From: Malacoplasma iowae | GTDB lineage: Bacteria > Bacillota_I > Bacilli_A > Mycoplasmatales > Mycoplasmoidaceae | Length of the DNA: 64,000 bases | Direction: 5' to 3' | Assembly (NCBI RefSeq): GCF_900660615.1 | Contig: NZ_LR215023.1 | Coordinates: 372,001-436,000 of the forward strand | Part shown: one piece after another, positions 43,922 to 58,222 of the stretch | Layout of the letters: each line of letters opens with the position of its first letter | Numbering within the stretch: position 1 is the first letter of the stretch | Translations under genes and position numbers: made by a program | The notes under the pieces: model-generated | What the model saw: the letters and a program-made list of their open reading frames with translations, nothing else | Told to the model about the DNA's origin: nothing | The model's database searches: none

Positions 43922-46768
43922 ATGAGTGTTAAAAGTATAAATACAAAAGATTATATTGTTGTTAAAGGTGCAAGAGAGAATAATTTAAAAAATATTGATA
44001 TTACAATTCCAAAAGATAAATTTGTTGTTATTACTGGTTTAAGTGGAAGTGGTAAATCTTCATTAGCTTTTGACACAATTTATGCTGAGGGACAAAGAAG
44101 ATATTTAGAATCTTTAAGTTCGTATGCAAGACAATTTTTAGGAGGAAATGAAAAACCAGATGTTGATTCAATTGATGGATTATCTCCATCAATTTCTATT
44201 GATCAAAAAACAACATCTCATAATCCTAGAAGTACAGTTGGAACAGTAACTGAAATATATGATTATTTAAGACTTTTATATGCAAGAATTGGAAAACCAT
44301 ATTGTAAAAATAGACATGGTTTGATTAAAACACTTTCAACTAAACAAATCGTTGATAATATTTTTAAATTTGATGATAACTCAAAAATACAAATTCTTTC
44401 TCCAATTGTTGTACAAGAAAAAGGTACTTTCAAAAACAAATTTGAAGAATTAAAAAGAATAGGTTTTTTGAGATTAAGAGTTGATAATAATATTTACTCT
44501 CTAGATGAAGAAATTGATTTAGATAAAAATAAAAAGCACACTATAGAAATAATTATAGATAGAGTTATTTTAAACAAAGATACACCAACAAGAAGTAGAA
44601 TATATGAAGCTGTAGAAAAAGCATTAAAAGAATCTGATGGAAAGGTCACAGTTTTATGTAATGATGTTGAGCATAATTACAGTCAAACGCATGCATGTGA
44701 TGTTTGTGGTTTCTCAATTCCTGAGCTTGAACCTAGATTATTTTCTTTTAACTCTCCTATTGGTGCTTGTAAGTACTGTAATGGATTAGGTTTTACATAT
44801 GAACCAGATGAAGCAAAAATTTTTGTAAATAAAAATTTATCAATACATGAAGGTGGAATTGAATATTATAAAAATGTTATTGCAGATCCACCATATGATT
44901 TAAAAAAGATGATTGCCATGTGAGATCATTACAACATCGATATGTTTAAACCAATTAAGAATTTAACAAAACAAGAAATAAACATAATTTTATATGGGTC
45001 TGATGAACCTATAAGTTATTCAATAGAATTATCAAATGGTAAAAAAGTTGAGTCACAAGAATATATTGAAGGTGTTGCTAATTTAATTAAAAGAAGATAT
45101 CATGAAACAACCAGTGAAGCAGCAAGAGAATTTTATTCAAAATTTATGTCAAATATTCCATGTAATATTTGTCATGGTAAAAAATTATCAGATGAAGCAT
45201 TATCAGTAAAAATAAATGAAACTGATATTATAGAGCTTACTGAAAAAAACATTACATCTCTATCAAAATTCTTTTTAGAATTGTCATTAAATGAATCTGA
45301 TCAAAAAATTGCAAATTTAGCTCTTAAAGAAATTGTTAATCGTTTATCTTTTTTAGAAAATGTTGGTTTAAGTTATTTAACTTTATCAAGAGCAGCATCT
45401 ACTTTAAGTGGTGGTGAAAGTCAAAGAATAAGATTAGCAACTCAAATTGGGTCTTCTTTAACTGGTGTTTTATATGTGCTTGATGAACCATCAATTGGAT
45501 TACACCAAAAAGATAATGAAAAACTTATTAGTACATTAAAAAATATGAGAGACCTTGGAAACACTTTAATAGTTGTAGAACATGATGAAGACACAATGAT
45601 GGCTTCAGATCATTTAATTGATATAGGTCCAGGTGCTGGAATATATGGTGGTAGTGTTGTAGCACAAGGAACAGTTAAAGAAGTAATGGAAAATCCTGAA
45701 TCTATTACTGGTAAATATTTATCTAAAAAACTAAAAATTGATGTACCAAAATCAAGACGTGGAGGAAATGGTAAAGTTATTGAAATAACTGGAGCAAGTG
45801 GAAATAATTTAAAAAATGTTGATGTTAAATTTCCGTTAGGTAAATTTATTGCAGTTACTGGTGTTAGTGGTAGTGGTAAATCAACTCTTGTTAATGAAAC
45901 TTTAATAAAAGGTATTGAACAAAAAATATCAAATCCTTTTATTATTCCAAAACCTTTTAAAAAAATTAAAGGTACAGAATTTATTGACAAACTTGTAAAA
46001 GTTTCTCAAGACCCAATAGGAAGAACACCACGTAGTAATCCAGCAACATATGTTTCTGTATTTGATGACATAAGAGATTTATATACAAAAACAAAAGAAT
46101 CTAAAGCTAGAGGTTATGATAAAGGAAGATTTTCTTTCAATGTTAAAGGTGGAAGATGTGAAAACTGTTGTGGTGATGGAGTTATAAAAATTGAAATGCA
46201 CTTTTTACCAGATGTATATGTAAAATGTAATGAATGTGGTGGTAAAAAGTATAATGAAGAAACTTTACAAGTTCTATATAAAGGTAAATCAATTTATGAT
46301 GTTTTAGAAATGAGTGTCGATGAAGCAATTGAATTCTTCTATGATAATCCACAAATTAAAAGAAAGCTTGATTTAATGCATGATGTTGGTTTGTCTTATT
46401 TAAAACTTGGCACACCATCAACACAATTATCTGGTGGTGAAGCACAAAGAATTAAATTGGCAAAATACTTACAGAAAAAACCAACTGGTAAAACTATTTA
46501 TGTATTAGATGAACCAACTACAGGTTTACATGTTCATGATATTTCTAAATTGATAAATGTATTAAATTTTATTGTAGATCATGGAGACACTGTAATTGTT
46601 GTTGAACACAATTTGGATTTAATTAAGGTTGCAGATTATATTATTGACCTTGGTCCAGATGGTGGTGATAATGGAGGAAGAATTATAGCAACAGGTACAC
46701 CAGAACAAATTATTCACAAAAAAGATGTTTCATATACGGGTGAATTTTTAGAAAAAATAATGAAATAA
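43922..46768 (+). CDS. uvrA: Excinuclease ABC subunit A
   Basis: DNA damage sensor of nucleotide excision repair; a tandem ABC ATPase working with UvrB and UvrC. The 948 residues contain Walker [15 protein letters not shown] at residue 40, the [11 protein letters not shown] stretch and a zinc module (CDVCGF...CKYCNGLG, about 260-286). ABC signature [12 protein letters not shown] lies near 500. The second Walker A is [12 protein letters not shown] near 645, the second zinc module CENC...CNEC near 745, and the second signature [12 protein letters not shown] near 835. A TGA at 44921 is Trp. Full length, with a strong terminator after it. Confidence 0.97.
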
Positions 46769-46778
46769 ATATAGATTT

Positions 46779-46817
46779 ACTTAGCGCTTAATTAAAATAA
46801 GTGCTAAGTTTTTTTTA
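46779..46817 (+). terminator. Terminator after uvrA
   Basis: ACTTAGCGCTTA (46779-46790) pairs with TAAGTGCTAAGT (46798-46809), followed by T8. Confidence 0.88.
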
Positions 46818-46885
46818 ATTAATAGATAGTTTATTCATTTATAATTATTTTTAAACCTTAATGTTTGTATAAAGGGATGATGTTT

Positions 46886-49800
46886 ATGGTGCAATTAATT
46901 AAGCAAGTCTTATTATCATTTAAAAAATCAGTTCTTTTAATATTCTCGCTTGCTTTTATTTGTTTGTGTATCATAACAACAACTTTCAGTTTATTGTACC
47001 TTAATACCAACACACAAAACAGTATTAACAATTTAAATACTTATGGTAATTCAGCAAACCTTAATGTTGAACAAAGTTATGAATTAGAAAAACCTCAATA
47101 TATTGTTGATAAGTATGCTATAGCTATTCCTACAAAAAAACTTGTACCAATTTCCAATTTAAAATATGTTAATGGTCAAAAAAATGTAATTTTCCCTTAT
47201 TCAACATCTGATTTTTCAAATCCAAATGTTAACACAAGACCTTGAGAAAGAAAATTTGGAATCATGAAGTCAATTGGAGCGGGTCTTGTAAATGGAGTTT
47301 ATCAACCAAATCAAATTGGGACAGCATTTTCTTCATGATATGGTCTTGGATGATCAATGAATGATCCAGATGGAAAACAAGTTTTTAATCCAAGTAACAT
47401 CATATATGAAATGGATAGTCAAAATAATGTGAAAATGATTGGTTATTTTAATGAAAATACTGGTCAAGTAGATGATTCTTTTGTTTTGTATGAAGGGCAT
47501 TATTCACCATCGAAAAGAGATTTTGATTCAACAGATACAAATAATGCAGTACCATCAACTAGCCCATTACATATTCTTTATAGCAATATATATAGAAAAG
47601 TTGAAACTTCAAAACTTGATTACAATTTAGTAAAGGTTTCTTCATTATCAGATTTGTATAATCTTTTGCTCACTAATGTTAATAAAGGGAGTGCACAAAA
47701 TTTTTATTCAATAAAACTTGATACAGAAAAATTATCTAAATTACAAAAAAGCATTTTAAATGATTTGAATGAAACAGAACGAAACAAAATTTTATACAAA
47801 CAAATTCTTATAAAAGATGAATGAGTAGACAATTATTTAAAAACTAACCCTAGTTTATCAAAAGAAAAAGTTATAGAACAATGGCTTATAACATTAGCTG
47901 ATCAAGAATCAGATAAACTACTTAATTTTTTTCAAGAAAAAGCTATATTATATTCACAACACTTTTTAGATATTAATGGAATTCAATCACAAGAAGAATC
48001 ATCATTTAGTATAACAGATTCAGAATCAACATTTGAATATCTGGTTTCAAGAAAAGAAAATAACAAAATAAACAATATTGTTTATGATGAAGGTAGTAGA
48101 CTTGAAGATAGTAATAGCTATCTAAGTTTTGCAAATAGATATAATGAAGTTTACACTTCAACAGATAATAAAAAATATCTTAAAAATTTATTAATTTTAA
48201 TGTTATCAAGTACACCAACTACAGGGGAAGAAATACTACCTTATATTAAATTAAAAATAAAATCTATCCTTGAAAGTATTGAAAGGGGTGAAGCTGTAGA
48301 TATTGGTGACTATAATGAAATATTTGCAATTTATGAACCTGAAATAAATAAAGATATTTTTTATAAAACAGATAAACAAAAAATAGATTTAAATTTTATT
48401 TTTCAAGGTAGTATATCACCAACAGGTCTTGTATCTTCTAATATATTAAGTGTCTATACACCTTATGGTTTTTCAACAGTTGTTCCATCAGTTTTTTTAA
48501 AAGCTAATAATAAAGAGTATTTACCTGAAAGTGAATGAAATAATTTAATTGCTAGATGAAATGATATGTTAAATTCCTGAAAGAATTTTAATTTAGTAAT
48601 TGATGATAACCGAACTTTAAATAATTTAGAAACTTTTAGTAAAGATTTTAAAAAATGAATTTCAAATTTAGATAGTAAGTATACTATTACTGTAAATACC
48701 ATGAAGTTTGTTATTATAGGTACAGGTTTAAGTCCTGAAATGGCATATCCTTCAACTTCAATAGAAAGTTTAATTATTAATCCTAAAAATCAAATGTTAA
48801 TTTATGCCAACTTACAAGGGTATGAATCTATACTATCTACTAATTCTGGTTTATTTCAAAATAAATATTTTGCTTCAAGAATAAAACCATCATCAACTTT
48901 ATTTGGTACAAAAGTTTTAGATAAAAAACTTGTTGCAAAACTTAACAACTTTTACAAAGAAAATTTTAATAGTAAAGCAACAAACAATTTAGTTTACTTA
49001 AATCATGATTTTGAGTCCAGTCAAAGTATTTTATCATTTAGAATTTATTTGCCTAAATCTATAACTTTATATGTATCAACAGTTGCAGTAGTTGTTATTA
49101 TAGTTTTGATAATAATTGGATTGTATTTGTCATACTTATTGTTAAAAACATATATAAACAAAAATATTGTTCAATTATCCATCATTAAAGCAAATGGTTT
49201 TTCAACTTTTAAAATTTGTAGTGCTTTATCACTATTTGGACTATTTGTTTCAATAATATCTGGAAGTGTTGGATATGTTTTAGCTTGATATTTACAAGGA
49301 GTGTTTTATTCAGCAATATCACCTTTCTGATATATCACTGTTAAATTTTTAAAATTTTCTTTATTAGGGTTTGTTGGTGGGTCATTTATAATTTTTGTTA
49401 CTTTCTTTATATTTACTTACTTTATTATTTCTTATACTTTTAAAACACCAATTAATGAATTAATTTCTAGAAATGTTGAAACTAAAGCAACAAGAATTTT
49501 AAACCTTTTAAAAAATAATGTTATTAAAGTTAATCCATTATTAAAGTTTAGATTAAGTTTATCTTTTAGTAATTTTTCAAGATTTGTTTTCTACACATTG
49601 TTATGTTCTTTTGGATTGGCATTAGTTACTGTTGGTTTTTCTTTACCTAACAAGTTTAATGAATCAATATATATGACAGAATTAAACAAGCAATATAAAT
49701 ACGATTTTAAATTTGTTACTCCAACAGAACAAAGTGGTTTATATAAATATCAAAAATATTCTGATTTGGGTTTTACTGATTTGGATAAAGGTATTTATCC

Positions 49801-51766
49801 TTTATATCCTGGAAAGATAACATGAAATCAAAGAACAATAGATTATGCACCAATAACCAATTATCCATCACCATATCAACTTGAATCTTTGAAGGTTTTA
49901 GATCCAGTTACTGGAAAGCAAAAGCAGGAAAATGGAAATAATTTATATTATGGTAATCTTTTATTACCATCATATGTTGCAAAATTATCATTGGAAAAAG
50001 ATCCATTCTTTGGTAAGAATGCAGTTTTTGCAAAATGGTTATTAGATATTAATATTGAAGAACTTGGTATTAAACTAAATCCTTGAGAAATAGTTAAATC
50101 ATCTTTACCATCAGAAATTGTTTCAAGAGCAGAAACTCAAAACCAAAATTTTTTAAAACAAATATATGATTTTGCATCAGATCCTAAAAATGCCAAAATA
50201 TATGAACTTCAAAAAAAGAATAATTTTATAATCTATAATAATTCAAATAACTCATATGAAATTGATAGTAAAAAAGTTGTAATGATATCAGGTGATGTTA
50301 ATAAAATTAGATTTAATGATAACTTTTTAACTTTTATTGGATATGTTTATGGAAGTGAAGAATTAAGTAATAGTGATGTAAAAATATCTTATGGAATTAT
50401 TCCTTATGAAGATAATGAAACTGAAGAAACATATACATATGTTGAAGTTGATGCATCAGCTCGTGGTAAAAGGTTTACAACTAAAATAACAGGAATTAAA
50501 CAAAATTCTAAATTTATAAATTTAAAAGATAATAGTGGTAATGATATATCACATTCATTAATAGATAAAAGATATGAAAATCCAGTTGTTATCAATAATG
50601 GTGCTGCATACAAATATAAACTTAAAGTTGGTAGCAAAATTAATGTTACTATTAATAACTCATATTTTAGGTATAGTAGAAAATTATTAGATAATGCTGG
50701 AATTAAATATAATGATTCAAATGCTGAAAATATTGGTAACAAACAATATACTCTTACAGTTTCTGGAATTTCTTCAGATTCTGTAGGTGAAGAATTATAT
50801 ATTGATCAAGATTTAGCCAATATGATGGTTGGAATGACTATTAATGCAAAAGAGATTACAAATGGTGGAAGCATTATAAGTAACATTAGATTTGATAATA
50901 ACAATAATGTTTATCCAATTAGAGTACCAACTGAGACTATAAACAAAATTAATTACAAACCATTTAATGGAATTTTTTCAAATAAAAAAGTTCCAATATT
51001 CTTGGATAGAAATATAAGTTTTTATTCAACTATTGGTATTTGACCAAATATTACAGTTCTTGATTCTAATTCTTTTTCACAATTTTGATCAGAACAATAC
51101 AAAAATGGTGGTAATGGGGCAGATGCTAATTATGGGAATAGTTTTCCAAATTTAATTTATGAAATACTAACCACAAATAATAAACAAATAGTTAGTTTAG
51201 AAGATAGAGGAAAACTAATCAATTACTTAAAAAATAACTTTAATGATTTTGCTATTTTTGGAAATTTCATTATTAATAATTTTGGTCAAAATCCTATAGC
51301 AATTGCAATTGGTGATGTTAGTAGTTTTTTAAGTCAAATAGAAATATATAGTAGTTTATTTACAACAATTAGTATTATCCAAGGTATTGGTTTATCAATT
51401 TTTGTTCCATTAATTGTAATAATGATTTTAGTTATGACATCAATTATGATGAATGAATTTAAAAATATGATTGCTGTATTAAAAACACTTGGTTATTCAG
51501 ATAAAGAAAATTTATTAAGTATTGTTATTACTTATTTACCAGTATTATTTTTAGCTTTGGTAATTGGTTTTGTTATTTTGTTTGTTTCTGTGTTAACCAT
51601 TCAATTCACTTTATATAATGTGTCGTCAATATTTATATCAAGTACTATAAACTTGATTCCATACTTATATGGGGTATCTGGTATATTATCAATAATGATA
51701 ATAAACTTCTTGTTTACAATTTTCTTATTAAAGAAAATGAATTTAAAAAAATCAATTGCACAATAA
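46886..51766 (+). CDS. Giant FtsX/MacB-type ABC permease, paralogue 1
   Basis: A 1626-residue membrane protein, continuous with TGA as Trp. The layout is: one N-terminal membrane span (residues 13-33), a 690-residue extracellular domain, three spans near 728-860 (TVAVVVIIVLIIIGLYLSYL and following), and a span at about 900. A second extracellular domain of about 560 residues and three C-terminal spans from about 1495 follow (VPLIVIMILVMTSIMMNEF, the FtsX-domain hallmark). This duplicated FtsX plan is that of MacB/BceB/LolE-like permeases, but the ectodomains are several times larger. Start ATG 46886 aligns with paralogue 2 and follows AAAGGG. Substrate unknown. Confidence 0.85.
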
Positions 51767-51779
51767 AAATTATTTATTT

Positions 51780-51815
51780 AAAGTACTAGAATTGAAAAAA
51801 CTAGTACTTTTTTGT
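51780..51815 (+). terminator. Terminator between the two permease genes
   Basis: AAAGTACTAG pairs with CTAGTACTTT across an 11-base loop, followed by TTTTG. Confidence 0.8.
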
Positions 51816-51931
51816 TTAACTTATCTATAACAGATCAATTAAATATTAATATTAGTTAATTTTTTATATCTATAGATTATTTTTTATGTTAAATTTATAA
51901 ATATTAAAATAGGTGATTAAGGGGTATTGTT

Positions 51932-54900
51932 TTGCTTCAATTAATAAAACAGGTTTTAAAATCTTTTAAAAGTTCAATGTTATTAATTTTTGCACTGGTT
52001 TTTATTACCTTTTGTATTATATTAAGTTCATTTAGTTTGTTATATTTGAACACTAATATTACAAATAGTATAGACAATGTGAATAAGTATGGTAACAGTG
52101 CTAATATCACAGTTGAACAAAACTATGACATGCCTAAACCTAAATATACATTTGATGAGAAACAAATTGAAACTCCACAAAAAAAACAAATAAAAGTATC
52201 AAAATTTGAATATAAAGATACTAATGTTATTTTTCCTTATGAACCTAAAGATTTTAATAGTGCAAATTTAAATGTTAATAAATGAAGTAGAAAACTTGGT
52301 GTCTTAAAATCTACAGGTGTTCAAATTGATAAAGATGGTAAATATGTCCCAATAGATATTAATACAACTGATTTTAATCAGTGACATGGTATTGGATATA
52401 GAATGGGTCCACATTTTAATCCATCTAATTTGTTATTTAGTTATGATGAAAACAACAAACCTTTTTTATCTGGTTATTTTAATTTAGATACAGGACAAAT
52501 TGATGATTATTTTACTATATATCAAGGAAACTATGTACCTACAAAAAATAATTTTACTAGATTTGATGTTGATTCTTCAAAAGCAGCAACAAGTATACCA
52601 CATACTTTGTTTATAGATAGTTTTACACAATTGCCAACTTCATCAGCAAGTATGGATATTGTTAATGTGACATATTATGCAGATTTGTATAATGCATTGT
52701 TGGACAATACTCAAATGAAAGAAGAAAATGTATATACTTTAACTTTAGATACAAATTCACTTTCAGATGTACAAAAAAACATTATTGAATCTTTACCTGA
52801 AGATCAAAAAAACAGCATAATGACAACTGAAGTTGTTATTAAAGATGAATGAGCTACATCAAAACTTTCTCAAAAAGACAATTTAAATGATGGTACTACA
52901 AATGATCCAACAAATCCTGATGATGGGTCAAGTGCTCCAACTACAAAAGAAGGTTGAGTTAAATTATGACTTCAAAATATAGCTGAACAAAAAGCTGAAC
53001 AACTTCAAGAGTATTTTAGTTATTCTATAAATAATTCAGCAAATAATTTTTTAAAACAAAAAGATATACTAACTCAATTTGAATCATCATATACAATTAT
53101 TGATAATGATTCATCATTTAAATATTTAGTATCTAAAAAAGAAAATTCTGAAATTAATAAAATAGTATATAGTGGTGGAAGCGAATTAGTTGATAGTGAA
53201 GACTATTTAAAAATAGCTAATGATGTAACTGTTCCTTTTTACTCTTCAGACAATAAACCATATCTTAAAAATTTATTAATGCTTCTTTTATCTTCGACAG
53301 CAGAAGCAGGTTTTGAAATTAAACCTTATATAAAAGATTATATAGTTGATATTTTAAAAGATTTAGAATTTGGTAGACCTGTTGATGATGAAAAATACAG
53401 GGCAATTTTTGCTATCTATTTACCTGAAATAGATAAAAATAAAATTGTAGCTACTAATAGACAAAAAATAGATTTACATTTTAGTTTTGAAGGTGGTATA
53501 TCAGTTGCTGAAACAGCAATAGATGTTATTTTAAGTGTTTATACACCTTATGGTTTTGCAGTAGTTGTTCCAGATAAATTTTTGGATGTTAATAACAAAC
53601 AATATATTCCAGTTAATCAGTGAAATGATTTAATAACAAGATGAAATGAATTATTAAACTCCTGAGATAATTTCTTTTCATTAACTGACGAAGAAATAAA
53701 TACTAAAATTAAAGAATTTAGTAACTATGTAAAAGAATGGCTAGCAGAGCTTGATAGTAAATTTACAATAACAGTTAATACCCAGAAGTATGTAATAATT
53801 GGAACAGGAATAAGTCCTGATCTATTGTATCCTTCAACATCATTAGAAAATCTAATAATAAACCCTAGAACTGAATTTGTTTTACTTACAAATCAACAAG
53901 GTTATAATTCAATCCTTTCAACTAGCCCTGCTACATTCCAAAATAAATATTTTTCTGGAATAACTAGCAATCGTGTAACTGATGGTTATGTTCATAAATT
54001 AAATCAAGAGTTCAAGGAAAATTTTAACCCAAAGGCTACAACTAATTTAGTTTATAAAACAAATGATTTTTCTAAAAATAAAAATATATTAACTTTTAGA
54101 ATCTATTTACCAGATTCAATTGTTTTATATGTTACAATTGTTGCCATTGCTGCAATTGTTGTATTAATAGTTCTTGGGTTATACTTGTCTTATTTATTGA
54201 TTAGAAGTTATATTGCGAAAAATATTGTTCAGCTTGCTATTGTAAAAGCAAATGGTTTTTCTACTTTAAAAATAGCAATGGCATTATCGCTATTTGGTTT
54301 ATTTGTTGCATTATTTGCTGGTTTTGGTGGTTATATTGGTGCCTTATTTTTACAAGGAACATTCTATTCAGCAATTTCTCCATTCTGATATGTCCCATTA
54401 GACTTTTTAAAATTCTCAATAATTGGTTTTTTTGGTGGAACAATTTCAGTTTTTGTAGTATTCCTTATTTTTACATGGGTTATTCTTAAACTAACTTTCA
54501 AAAAACCAATCAATGCTTTAATATCAAGTAATGTTGAAACTAAAGTTAGTAAAGTTTTAACAATGATTAAAAATAACTCTCAAAACATTCAACCATTATT
54601 TAAATTTAGATTAAATTTATCATTTAGCAATTTTTATAGGTTTATTTTCTATACAATGCTTTGTTCTTTTGGTTTGGCTTTTGTAACTTCAGGTATATCA
54701 TTACCACAAAAATTTGATCAGTCTACAACACTAACCAAAGCTAATAAAAATTACACTTATAGTTTTGATTTGGTAACTCCGACTGAGCAAAGTGGATTGT
54801 ATAAAATGCAAAAATATTCTAATTTAGGTTTTACAGATATAGATAATGGTATATACCCACTGTATCCAGGTACAATTGAATATAATGGTGAGTCAAAACA

Positions 54901-56842
54901 ATTCTATCAAACAAGAGCTTATGATACTCCGTATAAATTAGAAGACTTAAAAGTTTTAGATTTAAAAACCGGCGAACAGAAAAAAGATGAAAATGGTAAC
55001 TTGCTTTATTTTGGGAATTTATTATTGCCATCATATCAAGCTAATTTAGCTCTTAAACAAGATATATTCTTTGGTGAGAGTGCTGTTTTTGCTAAATGAT
55101 TATTAGATTTTGATGTTAATTTTGGTTTCCAAATTAACCCATGAGAATTTGTTAAAGCATTTTTACCACCAGAAATAATTGCAAGATCAGAATCTCAATC
55201 ACAAATATTTTTAAAAGAAGTTTATAATGCAGCTTCAAATGAAGAAAACAAAAAGTTATACGAATTACAAAAAAAGAATAATTTTATTCTTTATGATGCA
55301 AACACAAATCTTTATAGCATTAATGATAAAACTGTAATTGATATTAACTTAAACTATACAAAAATTAAATTTACAGATGAATTTATTCAATTCATTGGAT
55401 GTGTATATGGAGATGAAGAATTAAGTAATAAGGATGTTAAAATTTCTTATGGAATTATACCTTATGAAGACAAAGATAGTTCAGAGACCTATTCATATAT
55501 AAAAGCAAATACTAAACTAAAAAATAAAGAAGAAAATATTAATATCATTGGTATTAAAGACAAGTCAACTTTTGTTACTTTAAAAGATCAAAAAGAAAAT
55601 GATATATCACATTTATTAAATACTCCAAAATATGAATATCCAATCATTATTAATAATGGTGCAGCTTATGAGTATAAATTAAAAGTTGGTGACAAAATAA
55701 AAATTAAAGTTGACAATTCTTACTTTAGATATAGTAGAAAAGTTCTTGATTCTCAAGGTATAAAATATAATCCAGATCCAGATGGATATGGTAATGAAGA
55801 ATATGTGTTAACTGTAGCTGGTATAGCATCAACTTCATTTGGAGAAGAGTTTTATATTTCCCAAGAAAATGCTAATAAAATTTTAGGAATGGGTTTTAAT
55901 AAAGAAAAACAAACAAATGGTGGAAATATAATATTGAAAACAGAAGTTGGAGATCAAAATAACAATCAAAAAATTTTATATGCTAATCAAGATGCATTAA
56001 CTAAAAATGGATATGTTCCATTTAATGGAGTATTTTCAAATAAAGAAAATCCTGTTTATCTTTCAAAAAATATTAGTTTCTATGCTTTGTGAGGTATTTG
56101 ACCTAATATAATTAACATTGATCAAAATACTTTTGTTGATTTATGAAGAATTAATTTTAAAAATATGTGGATAATGGATGGTCAAGGTTCTGAACCAAGT
56201 TTTGGTAAGGCACTTACATGACTAAATTCTGTTTTTACCGATAAATTAGTCACATTTAACACAAATCTTTTAAAAGATAGAAAACCTTTATATGAATCTT
56301 TATTTAAAACAGTTGCTAATGATGCTAAAAGTTTAGCTGATTTTACAATTAGTATTTATGGAAATACGCCAACAACTATTTCAATTTCTAAAATAGATAG
56401 TTTTATAAGTCAATATCAAATTTATTCTAGTTTATTTTCAAGTATTAATATTGTTCAAACAATAGGTATGGCAATATTTGTTCCATTAATAGTTATTATG
56501 ATTTTAGTAATGACTTCAATAATGATGAATGAATTCAAGAATATGATTGCTGTATTAAAAACGCTAGGTTATTCAGATAGAGAAAATATCTTAAGTATAG
56601 TTTTCACTTATTTCCCTGTAATGATATTAGCTTTATTAATTGGATTTGCTTTAATGATAGCAATGATCTATATACTTCAATTTGCACTATATGGATTATC
56701 ATCTATTTATATATCTTCATCTATTAGTTGGTTACCATATATTTATGGTGTTGCATCAATTATAGGTATAATGATTGTTAATTTCATATTTACAGTTGTA
56801 TTATTAAAGAAAATGAATTTGAAAAAAGTTATTAATCAATAG
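51932..56842 (+). CDS. Giant FtsX/MacB-type ABC permease, paralogue 2
   Basis: A 1636-residue tandem paralogue of the preceding gene with the same membrane plan. Near-identical stretches include KANGFSTLKI after the central spans, VTPTEQSGLYK, YSDLGFTD-like YSNLGFTDI, and the end FVPLIVIMILVMTSIMMNEF...KKMNLKK. The N-terminal ectodomain is much more diverged, suggesting variation in what is bound outside. The start is TTG at 51932 (GGGG at 51921-51924); no ATG fits the homology. The gene has its own promoter region after a terminator. The ABC ATPase starts 9 bases after its stop, so these two are expressed together. Confidence 0.85.
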
Positions 56843-56851
56843 GAAGTCAAT

Positions 56852-58114
56852 ATGGATAAGAAAAATAAATCAAACAAAATGACAACTAAAAAAATGAATA
56901 ATTTTTTAGAAAATTATACTGATAAAGATTTAGCTTTTGATCCAAATAAAAAAACAACAGCTAAAAAAGTTGTTGTTAAAAAAGAAAAACAAAATATTAA
57001 ATTTGGTTCTAAAAAAAATAAAAAAGAAAAATTAGATTTAAAAAACAAATCTAAACCTTCAGTAAATAAAGAACATAAAGTTTCAACTGAAAAAAGCAAT
57101 GTTAACAACACATCAAAAACTAACGAAAACAATAATAATAACCAAGTAGCAAAAAGTGTTTCAACTAATAAAAGTGAGTCAGTTGTTAAAAAAGCTAATA
57201 ACCAAATAAAGCCAACTCAAAAAAATAAAGATTTAAAACAAAAACCAAAAAAAGAGAAAAAAGCTAAAAAAACTAAAGAAGAAAAAATTGAAGAGAAAAA
57301 AAGAAAAAAAGAACTTAGATCTCAAATAAAAAAAATTAAATATCTTAATAAACCACATAAGAATGAAAAAAATATTAAACCAAAAAACTATGATAAAAAT
57401 TCAGATATTATAGTTTTAGAAAATGTTAATAAACTTATGACAAATGGTTATAGTTGTGAGCATATACTAAAAGATGTTAGTCTTAAAATTAAAAAAGGCG
57501 AGTTTGTTGTAATTTATGGACCAAGTGGTTCTGGAAAAACAACGTTACTTACATTAATATCAGCACTTGATAGACCAAGTAATGGTGTTTGCTATATGTT
57601 TAATAAAAATACCATTTCACTAAATGAGTCACAGCTTACAAAATTAAGAAGTGAACATGTTGGATATATATTTCAACAATATGGTCTTTTAACTGAATTA
57701 TCAGTTTATGACAACATAAAACTTGCAACTAGTTTGCAACCAGATAAAAAGAAACTTTTAGATATTGATGAGCTTCTTAAATCAGTTGATCTTTTCCCAC
57801 ATAAATATAAAAAAGCTAGCAACCTTTCAGGTGGTCAAGCACAAAGGGTAGCAATTTGTAGAGCATTAGTTAGAAACCCAGATATTTTGTATGGTGATGA
57901 ACCAACAGGTGCTATCCATATTGACGCTACAAAACAAATTATGAACATATTTTGTAATATTAATCAGAAATTCAAAACAACAGTTGTTATTGTTACTCAC
58001 AATGAAAAAATACTTGAACTTGGAGACCACATTATTAAAGTTGATAGTGGGAAAATAATTGAAGATTACATAAATAAAAATAAAAAAACTGTTGCAGAAA
58101 TTTCTTGAGAGTAA
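56852..58114 (+). CDS. ABC transporter ATPase with long Lys-rich N-terminus
   Basis: A 420-residue protein. Residues 1-180 are low-complexity, very rich in Lys, Asn, Glu and Thr, and likely disordered. Residues 187-420 are an ABC ATPase of the MacB/LolD class: Walker A GPSGSGKTTLL near 226, Q-loop IFQQYGLLTELSVYDN, signature LSGGQAQRVAICRAL near 328, Walker B ILYGDEPTGA and His in VTHNE. After DEPTGA the usual 'LD' reads IHID, a small departure from the D-loop consensus. The position directly after an FtsX-type permease identifies its partner. Confidence 0.9.
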
Positions 58115-58129
58115 TTATTTTAATAAACA

Positions 58130-58157
58130 AAAGAATGGTTTTCCATTCTTTTTTTTA
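58130..58157 (+). terminator. Terminator after the 56852 ATPase gene
   Basis: AAAGAATGG pairs with CCATTCTTT across a 4-base loop, followed by T7. Its stem shares GAATGG/CCATTC with the terminator at 4027. Confidence 0.85.
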
Positions 58158-58222
58158 TTCTGAAATTTATTTTTTAATAATGTTGGTATAATATTATCAA
58201 ATATAAAAAAAGGGGGATTTAT

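Noticed and set aside
46886-56842. The two giant permease regions as strings of broken genes or pseudogenes
   Set aside because: All breaks between pieces are TGA in one constant frame, and the two paralogues align through them; with TGA as Trp both are intact.
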